A program made the translations under genes and the position numbers. Below the pieces are notes generated by a model, which worked only from the letters and a program-made list of their open reading frames with translations, was not told the DNA's origin and did no database searches. Positions 16,892-25,396 of a stretch of 38,324 nt of DNA are shown here, in pieces. This DNA is from Phycisphaerales bacterium (GTDB lineage: Bacteria > Planctomycetota > Phycisphaerae > Phycisphaerales > SM1A02): the NCBI GenBank assembly GCA_013003065.1, contig JABDLI010000312.1, forward strand, positions 1-38,324, in the 5' to 3' direction. The stretch's first letter is position 1; every line of letters begins with the position of its first letter.

Positions 16892-18480
16892 CAGTGTCGA
16901 AAGTGCCGCACGCCGGTCAGCAGGCAGGTGATCGAGCGCTCGTCACACAACGCGATGGTCTCGTCGTCGCGTCGCGAGCCGCCGGGCTGGACGATGCAAC
17001 GGACCCCGGCGTCCGCCAGCAGCCGCGGACCGTCGGCGAACGGGAAGAAGGCGTCGGAGGCGGCCACGGGCCACGCGGCCTCCGCCAGGCGGGGGCCCGC
17101 CTTCTCGACGGCGACCCGCGCGGCGCCGACCCGGTCGACCTGACCTGCCCCCGCGCCGATGAGCGCGCGGTCGTCCGCGATCGCGATCGCGTTGGACGAG
17201 AGGTGCTTGGTCACCATCCAGGCGAAGGCCGCCGCCTCGAGCTGATCCGCCGTCGGCGCGGGGCCGGCGGCGTGCGTCCAGCTCGCGGGGATCGCGAGCT
17301 TCGTATCGCGTTCCTGCACCAGGAGCCCGCCCGCGATCGCGCGGTGGTCGAGCGTCCGGTCGGCGCCGGCTTCGAGGGTGGGCAGGTTGAGCAGCCTGAC
17401 GTTCTTCCAGCGGTCGGCGAGCCGCGTGACCGCGTCGGCGTCGTACCCCGGGGCCACGACGACCTCGATGAACTTCTGACCCGCGGTGATCGCGTCCGCG
17501 GTCTCCGCGTCGAGGACGCGGCCGACGGCCAGGATCCCCCCGAAGGCCGCGAGCGGGTCTCCGGCGTAGGCGGCCTCGAACGCCGCCGCGAGCGACGGGC
17601 GGGCCGCCGCCCCGCAGGGGTTCGTGTGCTTGATCACCGCGGCGCACGCGAGCGTGGGAAAGCACGCGGTGAGGTCCTGCAGGAGCCGAAGCGCGGCCGC
17701 GGCGTCGTTCAGGTTGTTGTAGCTCAGCGGTTTGCCGTGGAGCAGCTCCGCCCTGGCGACGCTCGGCTCGCGCGAGGCCGGATCCAGGTAGAGCGCCGCC
17801 GCCTGGTGGGGATTCTCGCCGTAGCGAAGATCGGCCTGGTGCGTGTAATTGAGCCGCAGCAGCGGCGGGAAGGACGTCGCGGCGGGCGGGCTCATCCAGG
17901 CGCTGATGTTCGTGTCGTATTCCGCCGTGCGGGTGAAGGCCGCGGCCGCAAGCTCGCGGCGGGTCTCCAGCGAGGTGGCGCCGTCGTTCGCACGCAGATC
18001 GTTGACGACCCGGTCGTACTGGCTGGGGCTCGTCACGACGGTGACGAACGCGTGGTTCTTCGCGGCCGAGCGGAGCAGGGCCGGGCCCCCGATGTCGATC
18101 TGCTCGATCGCCTCCTCGGCCGTGACCCCGGCCGTCTGCACAGTGCGTTCGAAGGGGTAGAGGTTGATGCACACGAGGTCGATCGGAACGATGTCATGCG
18201 TGGCCATCGCGGCGCGGTGCGTGGCGAGGTCCCGCCGGCCGAGGATCGCACCGTGGACGGCGGGGTGCAGCGTCTTGACGCGGCCGTCCATCATCTCCGG
18301 GAAACCGGTGACGGCGTCGATCGGTATCACCTCGATCCCCGCGGCGCGGAGCGCGGCGGCGGTCCCGCCGGTGGAGACGATCTCGATGCCGAGCTCGTGG
18401 AGTCCACGGGCGAACGGCACGAGGTCATGCTTGTCGCTCACGGACAGGAGCGCGCGTCGGATGGGGGTCGTCGTCGACAT
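16891..18480 (-). CDS. purH: Bifunctional AICAR transformylase/IMP cyclohydrolase
   Basis: Catalyses the last two steps of purine synthesis: formylation of AICAR from 10-formyltetrahydrofolate and ring closure to IMP. The 529 residues match the family. The N-terminal cyclohydrolase domain shows [25 protein letters not shown] and [15 protein letters not shown]. The transformylase domain has [31 protein letters not shown] and [10 protein letters not shown], where Lys and His are the catalytic pair. The C-terminus has [13 protein letters not shown] and GAGQVDRV. It sits in an operon behind a lipoprotein gene (19 bases) and directly before tag (one-base overlap). Confidence 0.97.
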   Translation of the reverse strand: MSTTTPIRRALLSVSDKHDLVPFARGLHELGIEIVSTGGTAAALRAAGIEVIPIDAVTGFPEMMDGRVKTLHPAVHGAILGRRDLATHRAAMATHDIVPIDLVCINLYPFERTVQTAGVTAEEAIEQIDIGGPALLRSAAKNHAFVTVVTSPSQYDRVVNDLRANDGATSLETRRELAAAAFTRTAEYDTNISAWMSPPAATSFPPLLRLNYTHQADLRYGENPHQAAALYLDPASREPSVARAELLHGKPLSYNNLNDAAAALRLLQDLTACFPTLACAAVIKHTNPCGAAARPSLAAAFEAAYAGDPLAAFGGILAVGRVLDAETADAITAGQKFIEVVVAPGYDADAVTRLADRWKNVRLLNLPTLEAGADRTLDHRAIAGGLLVQERDTKLAIPASWTHAAGPAPTADQLEAAAFAWMVTKHLSSNAIAIADDRALIGAGAGQVDRVGAARVAVEKAGPRLAEAAWPVAASDAFFPFADGPRLLADAGVRCIVQPGGSRRDDETIALCDERSITCLLTGVRHFRH

Positions 18481-18499
18481 GGCTCAGGTCGCCGGGGCG

Positions 18500-19867
18500 T
18501 CAACGCCGGGGCACGATCCGGCAGACCCGGCCGTCCGTCCCGATCGCGAAGAGGTCGCCGTCGGGTACGGGGGCCGACAGATGGGCGACCTGCGGCATGA
18601 ACAGGCGTTCGGCGATCGCCCCGTACCGCGCGTCGAGAACGGCGAGCCGGCGTGATTCGGGCGCCCAGGTCAGCAGGTTGGCGCCGCGAGCGGCCACCAC
18701 GCTGCCCTTGATCTCCGGGGCGGTCCACGCCACGACGCCGCCGGGCGAGTCGAACGGCTGCGCTTCCAGGCACACCAGACCTTCGCTCGGCACCTGCTGG
18801 TAGACGAAGTCGCCGACGAGGACGGGGGACTCGGAGAGCGGGCTCTCGGTGAGGTACTCCCAGAGCGGCGAACGCGCCGTGCCGATGTCGTAGGCCCGCA
18901 CGTGCTGATCGAGGCTGGCGACGTACACCGCGCCGCCTCCCGCGACGGGCGGTGCGTCGACTGACGCCAGGGCCCGGCGGCTCCACGCCTGCGTCGCCGA
19001 GTCGGCGCGAAGGCTCATGATGCGGCCGCCCTGACCGACGAGCACCACGTGGCCGTCGGCGTACACGGGCGGCAGGTTGATCGACTGCGCAATCTGGTAG
19101 CCACGCCAGTAGCTGCCGAGCTGATACGAGTGCCAGACGGCCTGCCCGCTCCGCGACCCGTACACGAGGAACGGCCCCACGCGGACCGGCGCGGTGTTCG
19201 CGATCTGCTGCAACCGCTGTTTGTCGAGCAGGGCGCCGGACGCGGTGTCGATGACCAGCAGATCGCTGCCCGTCGTCAGGTAGACGCGTTCGGCCTCGGG
19301 CACGTAGGTGATGCCGAAGATCTTCTCGACCGCTTGCGTCGTGGGCACCCGCCAGCGGCGGTCGCCGTCCTCGCGTTGCAGGCACGTCAGGAAGTTCCGC
19401 TGGTCGAGCGTGAAGACGAGATCGCCGCTGACCTCGCACAGACGCAGGGGCGTGCCGGTCGAGGGATACTGCCAGTCCACGCGGTAGCCCAGCGTGCGGG
19501 CGACGGCCGGACCGATGACGTACTGCAGCTCGACCTCGTCGGCCACGGAGCGGGGTTCCGGTCCGCGGAGCGGATCGACCGGCGGCTCCACCGGCACCCA
19601 GTCGCCCAGCTCGGTCTGCTCTTCCACGTGATGGGCGCCGTAGTCGCGGTACGGATACTCCGCGAGCTCGCGTTCGCCGACGCCGATCGGGGCCGGCTCG
19701 GTGTCGACGGCAACCGTCTCCGTCGTTCCGTAGCCGCCACGAGCGCCGCAGCCGACGAAGACGGCGGCGAGCCCGAGACCGACGATCACGCGACGGACGA
19801 CAGAACCGCGGAGCGGCACACGCTGGGCATGGGGCAGAGGCTGTCTCCGCGGCGTCAGCTTGAACAT
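18500..19867 (-). CDS. PQQ-like beta-propeller lipoprotein
   Basis: A 455-residue exported protein. The N-terminus is basic, then VVRRVIVGLGLAAVFVGC ends in a Cys that fits a lipobox, so it is probably a lipoprotein. After an acidic, Pro-rich linker the rest consists of beta-propeller blades with repeated VYLTTGSDLLVIDTASG, VYVASLDQHVRAYDIG and LFAIGTDGRVCRI. This resembles PQQ-repeat proteins such as BamB, although BamB identity is not claimed. No PQQ enzyme residues stand out. The start is set by GAGGAG seven bases before the ATG. Upstream codons in the same frame run antisense to the riboflavin synthase gene. It precedes purH in an operon of otherwise unrelated function. Confidence 0.85.
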   Translation of the reverse strand: MFKLTPRRQPLPHAQRVPLRGSVVRRVIVGLGLAAVFVGCGARGGYGTTETVAVDTEPAPIGVGERELAEYPYRDYGAHHVEEQTELGDWVPVEPPVDPLRGPEPRSVADEVELQYVIGPAVARTLGYRVDWQYPSTGTPLRLCEVSGDLVFTLDQRNFLTCLQREDGDRRWRVPTTQAVEKIFGITYVPEAERVYLTTGSDLLVIDTASGALLDKQRLQQIANTAPVRVGPFLVYGSRSGQAVWHSYQLGSYWRGYQIAQSINLPPVYADGHVVLVGQGGRIMSLRADSATQAWSRRALASVDAPPVAGGGAVYVASLDQHVRAYDIGTARSPLWEYLTESPLSESPVLVGDFVYQQVPSEGLVCLEAQPFDSPGGVVAWTAPEIKGSVVAARGANLLTWAPESRRLAVLDARYGAIAERLFMPQVAHLSAPVPDGDLFAIGTDGRVCRIVPRR

Positions 19868-20009
19868 GGGATCTCCTCGTCGGACATGCGCGAGCGTCGG
19901 GTAACCGCCGTCCGCCAGGAATCCCGGAGTATCCGGGGCCTTTCGGGGCTCGTCAAGAGAGTCTACAGTGACCGACTCTCCGTTCGCCGCCCCGCGCCCC
20001 GGGTTCCAC

Positions 20010-20633
20010 GTGTTCACTGGAATCGTCCAACACCTCGGTCTCGTCGTCGAGATGGCTCCGGCTGCGGCTGGCGCCCGCCTGCTCGTCGATCGGGCGGGGT
20101 GGGAGCACCAGCCGGCGCCGGGGGATTCCATCGCCGTCAGCGGCTGCTGCCTGACCGTCGCGGAGGCGGCGGGCTCCCGGCTCGTCTTCGACGTCGTCGC
20201 CGCGACGCTGGCCGCGACGACGCTCGGCTCGCTGGAGCCGGGCGATCGGGTCAATCTGGAGCACGCGGTCACCCCGACCACCCTGCTCGGTGGCCACATC
20301 GTGCAGGGTCACGTCGAGGGTCGTGCGCGGGTGCTGGCGGTCGCGGCGGAGGATCCCGACTGGCGGGTGAGGATCCAGCCGCCGGCGGCGTTGTTCGAGG
20401 CGATCATCGAGAAGGGCTCGGTCACCCTCGACGGCGTTTCTCTCACGATCGCCCGCGTCGAGGAACCGTGGTTCGAGGTCGCGCTCATTCCCACGACCCG
20501 CGCGTTGACGACGCTCGGGCACGCCGCCGTCGGGGCGGAGCTGAACCTGGAGACCGACTGCATCGCGCGGACGGTGGTCACGTGGTTGCGTCAGCAGTGG
20601 CACCGGAAAGCCGGCGGGTCCGAGGACCGCTGA
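20010..20633 (+). CDS. ribE: Riboflavin synthase, alpha subunit
   Basis: Joins two molecules of 6,7-dimethyl-8-ribityllumazine to give riboflavin. The 207 residues contain the two tandem lumazine-binding barrels: FTGIVQHLG with GDSIAVSGCCLTV in the first, and GGHIVQGHVEG with IIEKGSVTLDGVSLTI in the second. The family nearly always begins MFTGIV, which corresponds to a GTG here. The frame stays open to a GTG at 19968, but that codon overlaps a likely -10 box (TACAGT at 19964-19969), so the internal GTG is preferred. No other rib gene is adjacent. It is divergent from the propeller lipoprotein and ends four bases before the phosphatase gene on the other strand. Confidence 0.93.
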   Translation: MFTGIVQHLGLVVEMAPAAAGARLLVDRAGWEHQPAPGDSIAVSGCCLTVAEAAGSRLVFDVVAATLAATTLGSLEPGDRVNLEHAVTPTTLLGGHIVQGHVEGRARVLAVAAEDPDWRVRIQPPAALFEAIIEKGSVTLDGVSLTIARVEEPWFEVALIPTTRALTTLGHAAVGAELNLETDCIARTVVTWLRQQWHRKAGGSEDR

Positions 20634-20637
20634 TCCG

Positions 20638-21900
20638 TCAGTCGGCCGTTCGCGTCGCGCCCGCCGCGGCGACCTCCGGCGTTTCGACGAGCGGTCCCGC
20701 CTGCATGCACAGCAGGGTGACGTCGTCCGCCTGGTGCAGCGAGCCCTGCTGGTCGTCGAGCCGGCTGGCGATGGACTGAATCACGTCTTCGGGTTGCGCG
20801 GCCGCGGAGGCGGCGAGGAACTCCGCCTCGTAGCGGCGGGTGGGGAGGCGGCGGCGGTAGTCGTCCGACCGCGGATCCGGGAACGCCTGCTCGAAACCGT
20901 CGGAGTACAGCAAGAGGCGATCGCCGATCGCAATCGGCATCTCGATCTGGTCGTACGTCTCCTCGGCAAAGATCCCCAGCAGCCCGCCGGGGGTCTCGAG
21001 CTCGCGCATCACGCCGTCGCCTCCGATCAGGAACGGCGGGGGGTGGCCGGCCCCGGCGAGCCGCATCATGCGGGTCCGGCAGTTGATCACGCCGTAGACC
21101 GCGGTGGCGAAGCGGGTCGTGCGTCCCTGCCGCCGGATCATGTCGAGGTTCATCCGCGACAGGACCTCGGAGGGTTCCAGGATCCGGTAGGACGAGCCGG
21201 TGATGAGCTTGGTCGTGAGCGATCGGCTGATGACCATCGTCATCAGGGCCGCCGGGACGCCGTGGCCCACGGCGTCGGCGAGGAAGAACCCGACGTGGTC
21301 GTCGTCGAGACGCGCGACCTCGTAGATGTCGCCGGAGACGTAATGGGCGGGCCGCCACAACGCGGCGAACTCGACGCCCATGAGGGCCGGAAGCTGACGC
21401 GGAAGGAACTCGCGTTGCACCATGGCGGCGAGCTGAAGCTCGTCGTGCATCCGTGCGATCTCGCCCTTGAGACCGCCGTGGAATCGATGCGCGACCGTGA
21501 CCTCCTGCCGCAGCCGTCGCACCTCCTGCTGACGATGGAGCAGCGCGATGACCTTTGCCGACAGACGGTGGTCGTCCACATCGATCGGGGCGACGAGCGC
21601 GCCGGCGTGGGTGTACACCGGATCGTCGATCCCGGTCGTCTCCACGAGGGCGAGCACTGCGATCCCGGCGTCGTGCAGCATCGCGATCTGCTCTCGGATG
21701 GCCGGCGTCGACGCGTCGACGCACACGCACAGGATCACCAGATCGATGCCGGCAAGATCGGATTCGGGGTTCACGCCTTCCGCCACCGTCAGGTTGGCCA
21801 GCGGCGCGGGGCCCCAGGCCGCCTGCAGGCGACGACGCACCGATCGTGGGCAGGCGGATTGCCCGTCGGTGGCGCTGAGAATGACGTGGCCGGCCGTCAT
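20638..21900 (-). CDS. SpoIIE/RsbU-type serine phosphatase with degenerate receiver
   Basis: A 420-residue PP2C-like phosphatase of the type that dephosphorylates STAS anti-sigma antagonists. Residues 1-125 look like a receiver fold (DLVILCVCVDAS), but the usual phosphorylated Asp is absent, so it is probably not a phospho-acceptor. A coiled coil follows (about 122-165). The catalytic domain begins with LQREFLP-like VQREFLPRQLP and has the metal-binding Asp residues in YVSGDIYEV (about 191), FFLADAVGHG (about 209), LLYSDGFEQAF (about 333) and ADDVTLL (about 391). A CCCGATAA word lies 27 bases upstream of the ATG. It converges on ribE with a four-base gap. The STAS protein at 14501-14887 is a possible substrate. 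Confidence 0.9.
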   Translation of the reverse strand: MTAGHVILSATDGQSACPRSVRRRLQAAWGPAPLANLTVAEGVNPESDLAGIDLVILCVCVDASTPAIREQIAMLHDAGIAVLALVETTGIDDPVYTHAGALVAPIDVDDHRLSAKVIALLHRQQEVRRLRQEVTVAHRFHGGLKGEIARMHDELQLAAMVQREFLPRQLPALMGVEFAALWRPAHYVSGDIYEVARLDDDHVGFFLADAVGHGVPAALMTMVISRSLTTKLITGSSYRILEPSEVLSRMNLDMIRRQGRTTRFATAVYGVINCRTRMMRLAGAGHPPPFLIGGDGVMRELETPGGLLGIFAEETYDQIEMPIAIGDRLLLYSDGFEQAFPDPRSDDYRRRLPTRRYEAEFLAASAAAQPEDVIQSIASRLDDQQGSLHQADDVTLLCMQAGPLVETPEVAAAGATRTAD

Positions 21901-21968
21901 CGGGGCCAGGCTCCCGGAGTCGCGCGGTTATCGGGCGCCGCGTGCGGACGCCCTCCGGCGTCATCGAC

Positions 21969-22484
21969 TCAGCGGGCGAGGGCCTTGAGGCGGTCGAGGT
22001 CGAGTTCGATCCGATCCTCGACTCCGATGCCCAGGCGATCGAGGCTTCCCGGCGCGAGCTCGATCGCGAACTGGGCGGGATAGACGCTGCCGGAACCGGC
22101 CGCGCTGCACCGTGCCTCGTAGGCGGCGACCGTTTCGTCCGCCCGACGCGGCGGCAGTGTCTTCATCCGGTGAACGGCGGTGACGCGTCCCCGCGGGTCC
22201 AGGAACATCAGATCGATGTCCGTGATGCAATTGGCCATCCAGAAGGAACGCACCTGGGCGTCCGGGAAGACGAAGAGCATGCCCCCGTCCGCCGGGATGT
22301 GATCGCGTCCCATCAATCCCTGGGCCCGGCTCGCGTCGTCCGCCGAGAGCTCGAGCTCGAACGTCTCGCCATTGATGGTCACGGTCTCGACGCCGTCGTT
22401 CGTCGGCGGCGCACACGCCGTGAGCAGCAAGGCGAGCGTCACGCCGACTCCGAGGCGGCATCGTGCGAGCGCCCATCCGGTCAT
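21969..22484 (-). CDS. DUF192 family lipoprotein
   Basis: A 171-residue DUF192 protein. A leader ends in ALLLTAC, a good lipobox, so it is probably a membrane-anchored lipoprotein. The domain core has FELELSADDASRAQGLMGRDHIP, GGMLFVFPDAQVRSFWM and NCITDIDLMFLD, all typical of the family, followed by AIELAPGSLDRLGI. The biochemical role of DUF192 is not established. Its ATG overlaps the gluQ stop by four bases (ATGA), showing translational coupling. It is followed 68 bases later by the phosphatase gene in the same direction. Confidence 0.9.
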   Translation of the reverse strand: MTGWALARCRLGVGVTLALLLTACAPPTNDGVETVTINGETFELELSADDASRAQGLMGRDHIPADGGMLFVFPDAQVRSFWMANCITDIDLMFLDPRGRVTAVHRMKTLPPRRADETVAAYEARCSAAGSGSVYPAQFAIELAPGSLDRLGIGVEDRIELDLDRLKALAR

Positions 22485-23452
22485 GGTCGCGGCTCCTGGA
22501 GACGGGGCGCGGAAGGTGGCGACGACGCCAGCAGCCAGGCGTCGTCCTCGGACGTGAAGACGATCGGATCCGGAGGCAGACTAGCGACGTCGAAACGATC
22601 GCGGAAGTCCGCGGCGGACATTTCGGCGGGACGGTCGAGAACCCCCGACCACGCGGCGAGCAACCCGATCACGCGTTCCGGGGCGACGCCGGCGAGCCGA
22701 TAACGATCGACCCGCGTGTCGCCGTGCCGCTTGGCGAGACGCCGGCCGTCGGGTCCGAGCACGAGCGGCAGGTGCCACCAGCGGGGCGGCGTGGTTCCGA
22801 GCGCGCGATGGAGAAGGATCTGCCGCGCGGTCGAGGAGAGCAGGTCCGCGCCCCGCACGACGTCGGTCACGCCCTGACCCGCGTCGTCGACGACGACGGC
22901 GAGCTGGTAGGCCGGCGTGCGTCGTTTCGTCCAAACGACGAAGTCGCCCACCTCACGCGCCGGACTGAACCGCTGCGGCCCCGCGATCTCGTCGTGAAAC
23001 TCGATCTTTTCGTCGGGAACGACGAAGCGGTAATTGACCGCGTCGTCGTCGAAGACGATCGCGTCGATCTCCGGTCGCAGGTGACGCGGAAAGGCCGTCT
23101 CGTGATCACCCGCGTGGGGCGCGGAGCTGGCGCGTTCGATGTCACGACGCGTGAGGCGACAGGGGAAGACACGACTCGCGACGCACAGTTGCTTCATGGC
23201 GGCGTGGTGCGGCGTGAGATCATCGGATTGCACGCTCAGGCCGTCGTCGTCGAGCCCGAGCCAACGCAGCATCGCGATGGCCGCCTCGGTCGCGTGGGGT
23301 TTGATCCGCGGTCCGTCGAGATCTTCGATGCGCAGCGGCAGCGTCCATCCCTGCTGCCGGGCGATCGCCCAGTTGATGAGGAATGTTCGGGCATTGCCCA
23401 GGTGAAGGGCGCCGGTGGGCGACGGTGCGAGACGCGAGACGCGGTTGGTCAT
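22481..23452 (-). CDS. gluQ: Glutamyl-Q tRNA(Asp) synthetase
   Basis: Activates glutamate and attaches it to the queuosine base of tRNA-Asp. The 323 residues are near the family length (about 300), shorter than full GluRS since the anticodon-binding domain is missing. The class I signature is SPTGALHLGNAR and the KMSKS-like loop is RLAKRHGD. LRIEDLDGPR and DVVRGADLL are further family blocks. In Escherichia coli GluQ a zinc site uses a Cys-x-Cys pair and a later Cys; here only one Cys (FPCRLTRRD) remains, so the zinc site seems lost. The stop overlaps the DUF192 start. The gene is divergent from the pterin dehydratase gene. Confidence 0.9.
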   Translation of the reverse strand: MTNRVSRLAPSPTGALHLGNARTFLINWAIARQQGWTLPLRIEDLDGPRIKPHATEAAIAMLRWLGLDDDGLSVQSDDLTPHHAAMKQLCVASRVFPCRLTRRDIERASSAPHAGDHETAFPRHLRPEIDAIVFDDDAVNYRFVVPDEKIEFHDEIAGPQRFSPAREVGDFVVWTKRRTPAYQLAVVVDDAGQGVTDVVRGADLLSSTARQILLHRALGTTPPRWWHLPLVLGPDGRRLAKRHGDTRVDRYRLAGVAPERVIGLLAAWSGVLDRPAEMSAADFRDRFDVASLPPDPIVFTSEDDAWLLASSPPSAPRLQEPRP

Positions 23453-23473
23453 GGGGAGGTTGGGCGTTATAGT
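23445..23473 (+). promoter_or_regulatory. Promoter of the pterin dehydratase gene
   Basis: TTGGTC and TATAGT are separated by exactly 17 bases, 41 bases before the ATG. The -35 overlaps the start codon of the divergent gluQ gene. Confidence 0.6.
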
Positions 23474-23514
23474 GCGATGCGTTGCAGAGGCGGGGCGAAA
23501 ACCGGAGCGTAGCC

Positions 23515-23808
23515 ATGACCAAGCTGTCGACAGAGGATATCGAAGCTCGCATCGGCGCGTTCCCGGACTGGGCGCGAAACGGCGAGGCGTTGGTGTGCAC
23601 CTTCAGCTTCGAGGATTTCGTCAACGCGATGGGCTTCGTGAGCCGCGTGGCGGATCTGGCCGAAGAACACCAGCATCATCCGGACATCATGATTCGGTAC
23701 AACAAGGTCACGCTCACGTTGAGCACCCACGACGCCGGGGGGCTCACTGAGAAGGACTTTGCCCTCGCCCGTGACATCGACGCGTTCGCCACCGCGTCCA
23801 AGGGCTGA
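23515..23808 (+). CDS. Pterin-4a-carbinolamine dehydratase
   Basis: Dehydrates 4a-hydroxytetrahydrobiopterin during pterin recycling. The 97 residues match the family. The signature is AEEHQHHPDIMI, with the two His and the Pro of the active site, followed by VTLTLSTHDAGGLTEKDFALA. No aromatic amino-acid hydroxylase is nearby. In bacteria lacking such enzymes the protein may serve folate or cofactor metabolism, which is inference. It has its own promoter and stands alone, ending 15 bases before the convergent mcsB stop. Confidence 0.93.
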   Translation: MTKLSTEDIEARIGAFPDWARNGEALVCTFSFEDFVNAMGFVSRVADLAEEHQHHPDIMIRYNKVTLTLSTHDAGGLTEKDFALARDIDAFATASKG

Positions 23809-23823
23809 CCGGCGGGCGGCTCG

Positions 23824-24867
23824 TCACGCAAACGCCTTGCGCACGATCGTCGCCCGCGTCACGCGGAGCTGCTCCGCGGACAGCGGTCGTTCCGCCTGGA
23901 ACTGGAGGTGAGCCGGCTGCACCTGGAGGAACAGCTGGTTGACGACCCGTGGGTCGATCTCCGGCAGGCGGCCAAGCGCAATCGCCAGCCGTACCCGGCT
24001 GAGCAGCTTCATGGCTTCTTCCGCCCCGAGGAGCCGCGCCGACCGCAGGATGCCCAAGGCGCGTTGCGTGCGATCGTCGAGCAGGGTCTCGTTCCGCTCG
24101 ACGAGCACCCGCCGGGCCTGCTGCTCGTACTCGATGATCCGGGGGAGGATCTTGTCCTTCAGCTCGCCCAGCAGCTCCTCTTCGCTGCGTCCGAGCGTGA
24201 CCTGGTTGGAGATCTGGTAGAAATCGCCGGCCGACTCCGACCCCTCGCCGTAGTAGCCACGCACCGCGAGGTGAAGATCCTTGGCGGCCCGACGCACCCG
24301 GTCGATCTCGTTGGTGATCTTGAGCGCCGGCAGGTGCATCATGACCGAGAAGCGAATGCCGGTGCCCACGTTGGTCGGGCACGCCGTGAGGTAGCCCCAC
24401 CGCCGGCTGAACGCGTAGTCGACCTTTCCCTCGACGTGGTCGTCGATCTCGTTGAGCCGCTCGTGAATCGACTCGAGCTGGAGCCCCGCCGCCAGGATCT
24501 GGATCCGCAGGTGGTCTTCCTCGTTGACCATCACGCTCAGGCTCTCGTCGCCCGAGATCGCCACGGCCCGGTCGATGTCGCTGTCGGCGAGGTTCTTGGA
24601 AATCAGGTGCCGCTCGACCAGCAGACGCCGGTCGTGCTCGGTCGCGCGGCCGAGATCGACCCAGATCATCCCGCTGGAAAGCCCCCCTCCGAGCAGCACC
24701 TGCCGGGCGACGCGAAGGAGCTCCTTGCGTTGCGCGGCCGTGGCGTGGTTGACGAAGGGGAATCCCGCGATGTTTCGGGCCAGCCGGGCGCGACAGCTCA
24801 GCACCACCTCGCCGTGGGGAGCGGAGGCGTCGAGCCAGGGTTCGTTGAAGTGTCCCTCCATCGACAT
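23824..24867 (-). CDS. mcsB: Protein-arginine kinase McsB
   Basis: Phosphorylates arginine residues, marking proteins for ClpCP in Firmicutes. The 347 residues match the family. The phosphagen-kinase catalytic region shows SCRARLARNIAGFPF, VMVNEEDHLRIQ and CPTNVGTGIRFSVM with the conserved catalytic Cys. The C-terminal part has ILRSARLLGAEEAMKLLSRVRLA, typical of McsB. It follows mcsA by 10 bases in the same operon. No clpC or ctsR is present in this operon, unlike the Firmicute arrangement. An ATG two codons downstream (MEGHFNEP) is an alternative start. Confidence 0.95.
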   Translation of the reverse strand: MSMEGHFNEPWLDASAPHGEVVLSCRARLARNIAGFPFVNHATAAQRKELLRVARQVLLGGGLSSGMIWVDLGRATEHDRRLLVERHLISKNLADSDIDRAVAISGDESLSVMVNEEDHLRIQILAAGLQLESIHERLNEIDDHVEGKVDYAFSRRWGYLTACPTNVGTGIRFSVMMHLPALKITNEIDRVRRAAKDLHLAVRGYYGEGSESAGDFYQISNQVTLGRSEEELLGELKDKILPRIIEYEQQARRVLVERNETLLDDRTQRALGILRSARLLGAEEAMKLLSRVRLAIALGRLPEIDPRVVNQLFLQVQPAHLQFQAERPLSAEQLRVTRATIVRKAFA

Positions 24868-24877
24868 CGCCGGGGGA

Positions 24878-25396
24878 TCAGCCGGCCGCCGGGGGCGGCG
24901 CCGACTCGGTCGGATCGGGATTCAGATCACGCAGCCGATCACGGAGCTGCGCCGCTTTCTCGTACTCCTCGGAGGCCACCGCATCTTCGAGCTCCTTGAA
25001 GAGCCGCTGAATGTGGAGTTGCTGATCGATGGTCGCGCCCCCGCGACGAGGGCACTTCCCCGCGTGGCTCGTGCCGCCGTTCTGCGCGCGCTCGATCATC
25101 GGTCCGAGATGCTCCTCGAAGGCGCCATAGCAGTCGGAACATCCGAGAAGACCGGAGCGGCGGAAGGACGCGAACGCGGTGCCGCACGTCTGGCAGCGGA
25201 TACGCCGACTCCGCGCGGGTCGGTTCTCCTTGCAGATCACGAATTGCGTCAGCAGCTGGTTGATCGGCGTCTCATCGGGCAACGCAATGCCCTTCGCGCT
25301 CGCGTGCTCTTCGCACAGGTGCATCTCGGTCTTCACGCCATCTTTGACGGTGACCTCGTGAACGACGGCTGGCTTGTTGCATCGATCGCACTTCAT
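24878..25396 (-). CDS. mcsA: McsA-type zinc protein with UVR motif
   Basis: The activator of McsB. The 172 residues show Cys pairs typical of McsA: MKCDRCNK, HLCEEHA, RCQTCGTAF and GCSDCYGAF, the ligands of the zinc sites. The C-terminal UVR motif LEDAVASEEYEKAAQLRDRL is also found in UvrB, UvrC and ClpC. The ATG overlaps the stop of the upstream yceH gene by four bases (ATGA), and mcsB follows by 10 bases, so all three are made together. Confidence 0.93.
   Translation of the reverse strand: MKCDRCNKPAVVHEVTVKDGVKTEMHLCEEHASAKGIALPDETPINQLLTQFVICKENRPARSRRIRCQTCGTAFASFRRSGLLGCSDCYGAFEEHLGPMIERAQNGGTSHAGKCPRRGGATIDQQLHIQRLFKELEDAVASEEYEKAAQLRDRLRDLNPDPTESAPPPAAG

Noticed and set aside
19968-20009. 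Longer riboflavin synthase start at GTG 19968
   Set aside because: The family begins at the MFTGIV position and the longer start overlaps a likely -10 box. It remains possible.
22694-22703. Another CCGATAAC word
   Set aside because: It lies inside the gluQ coding region, explained by codons, with no following stem.
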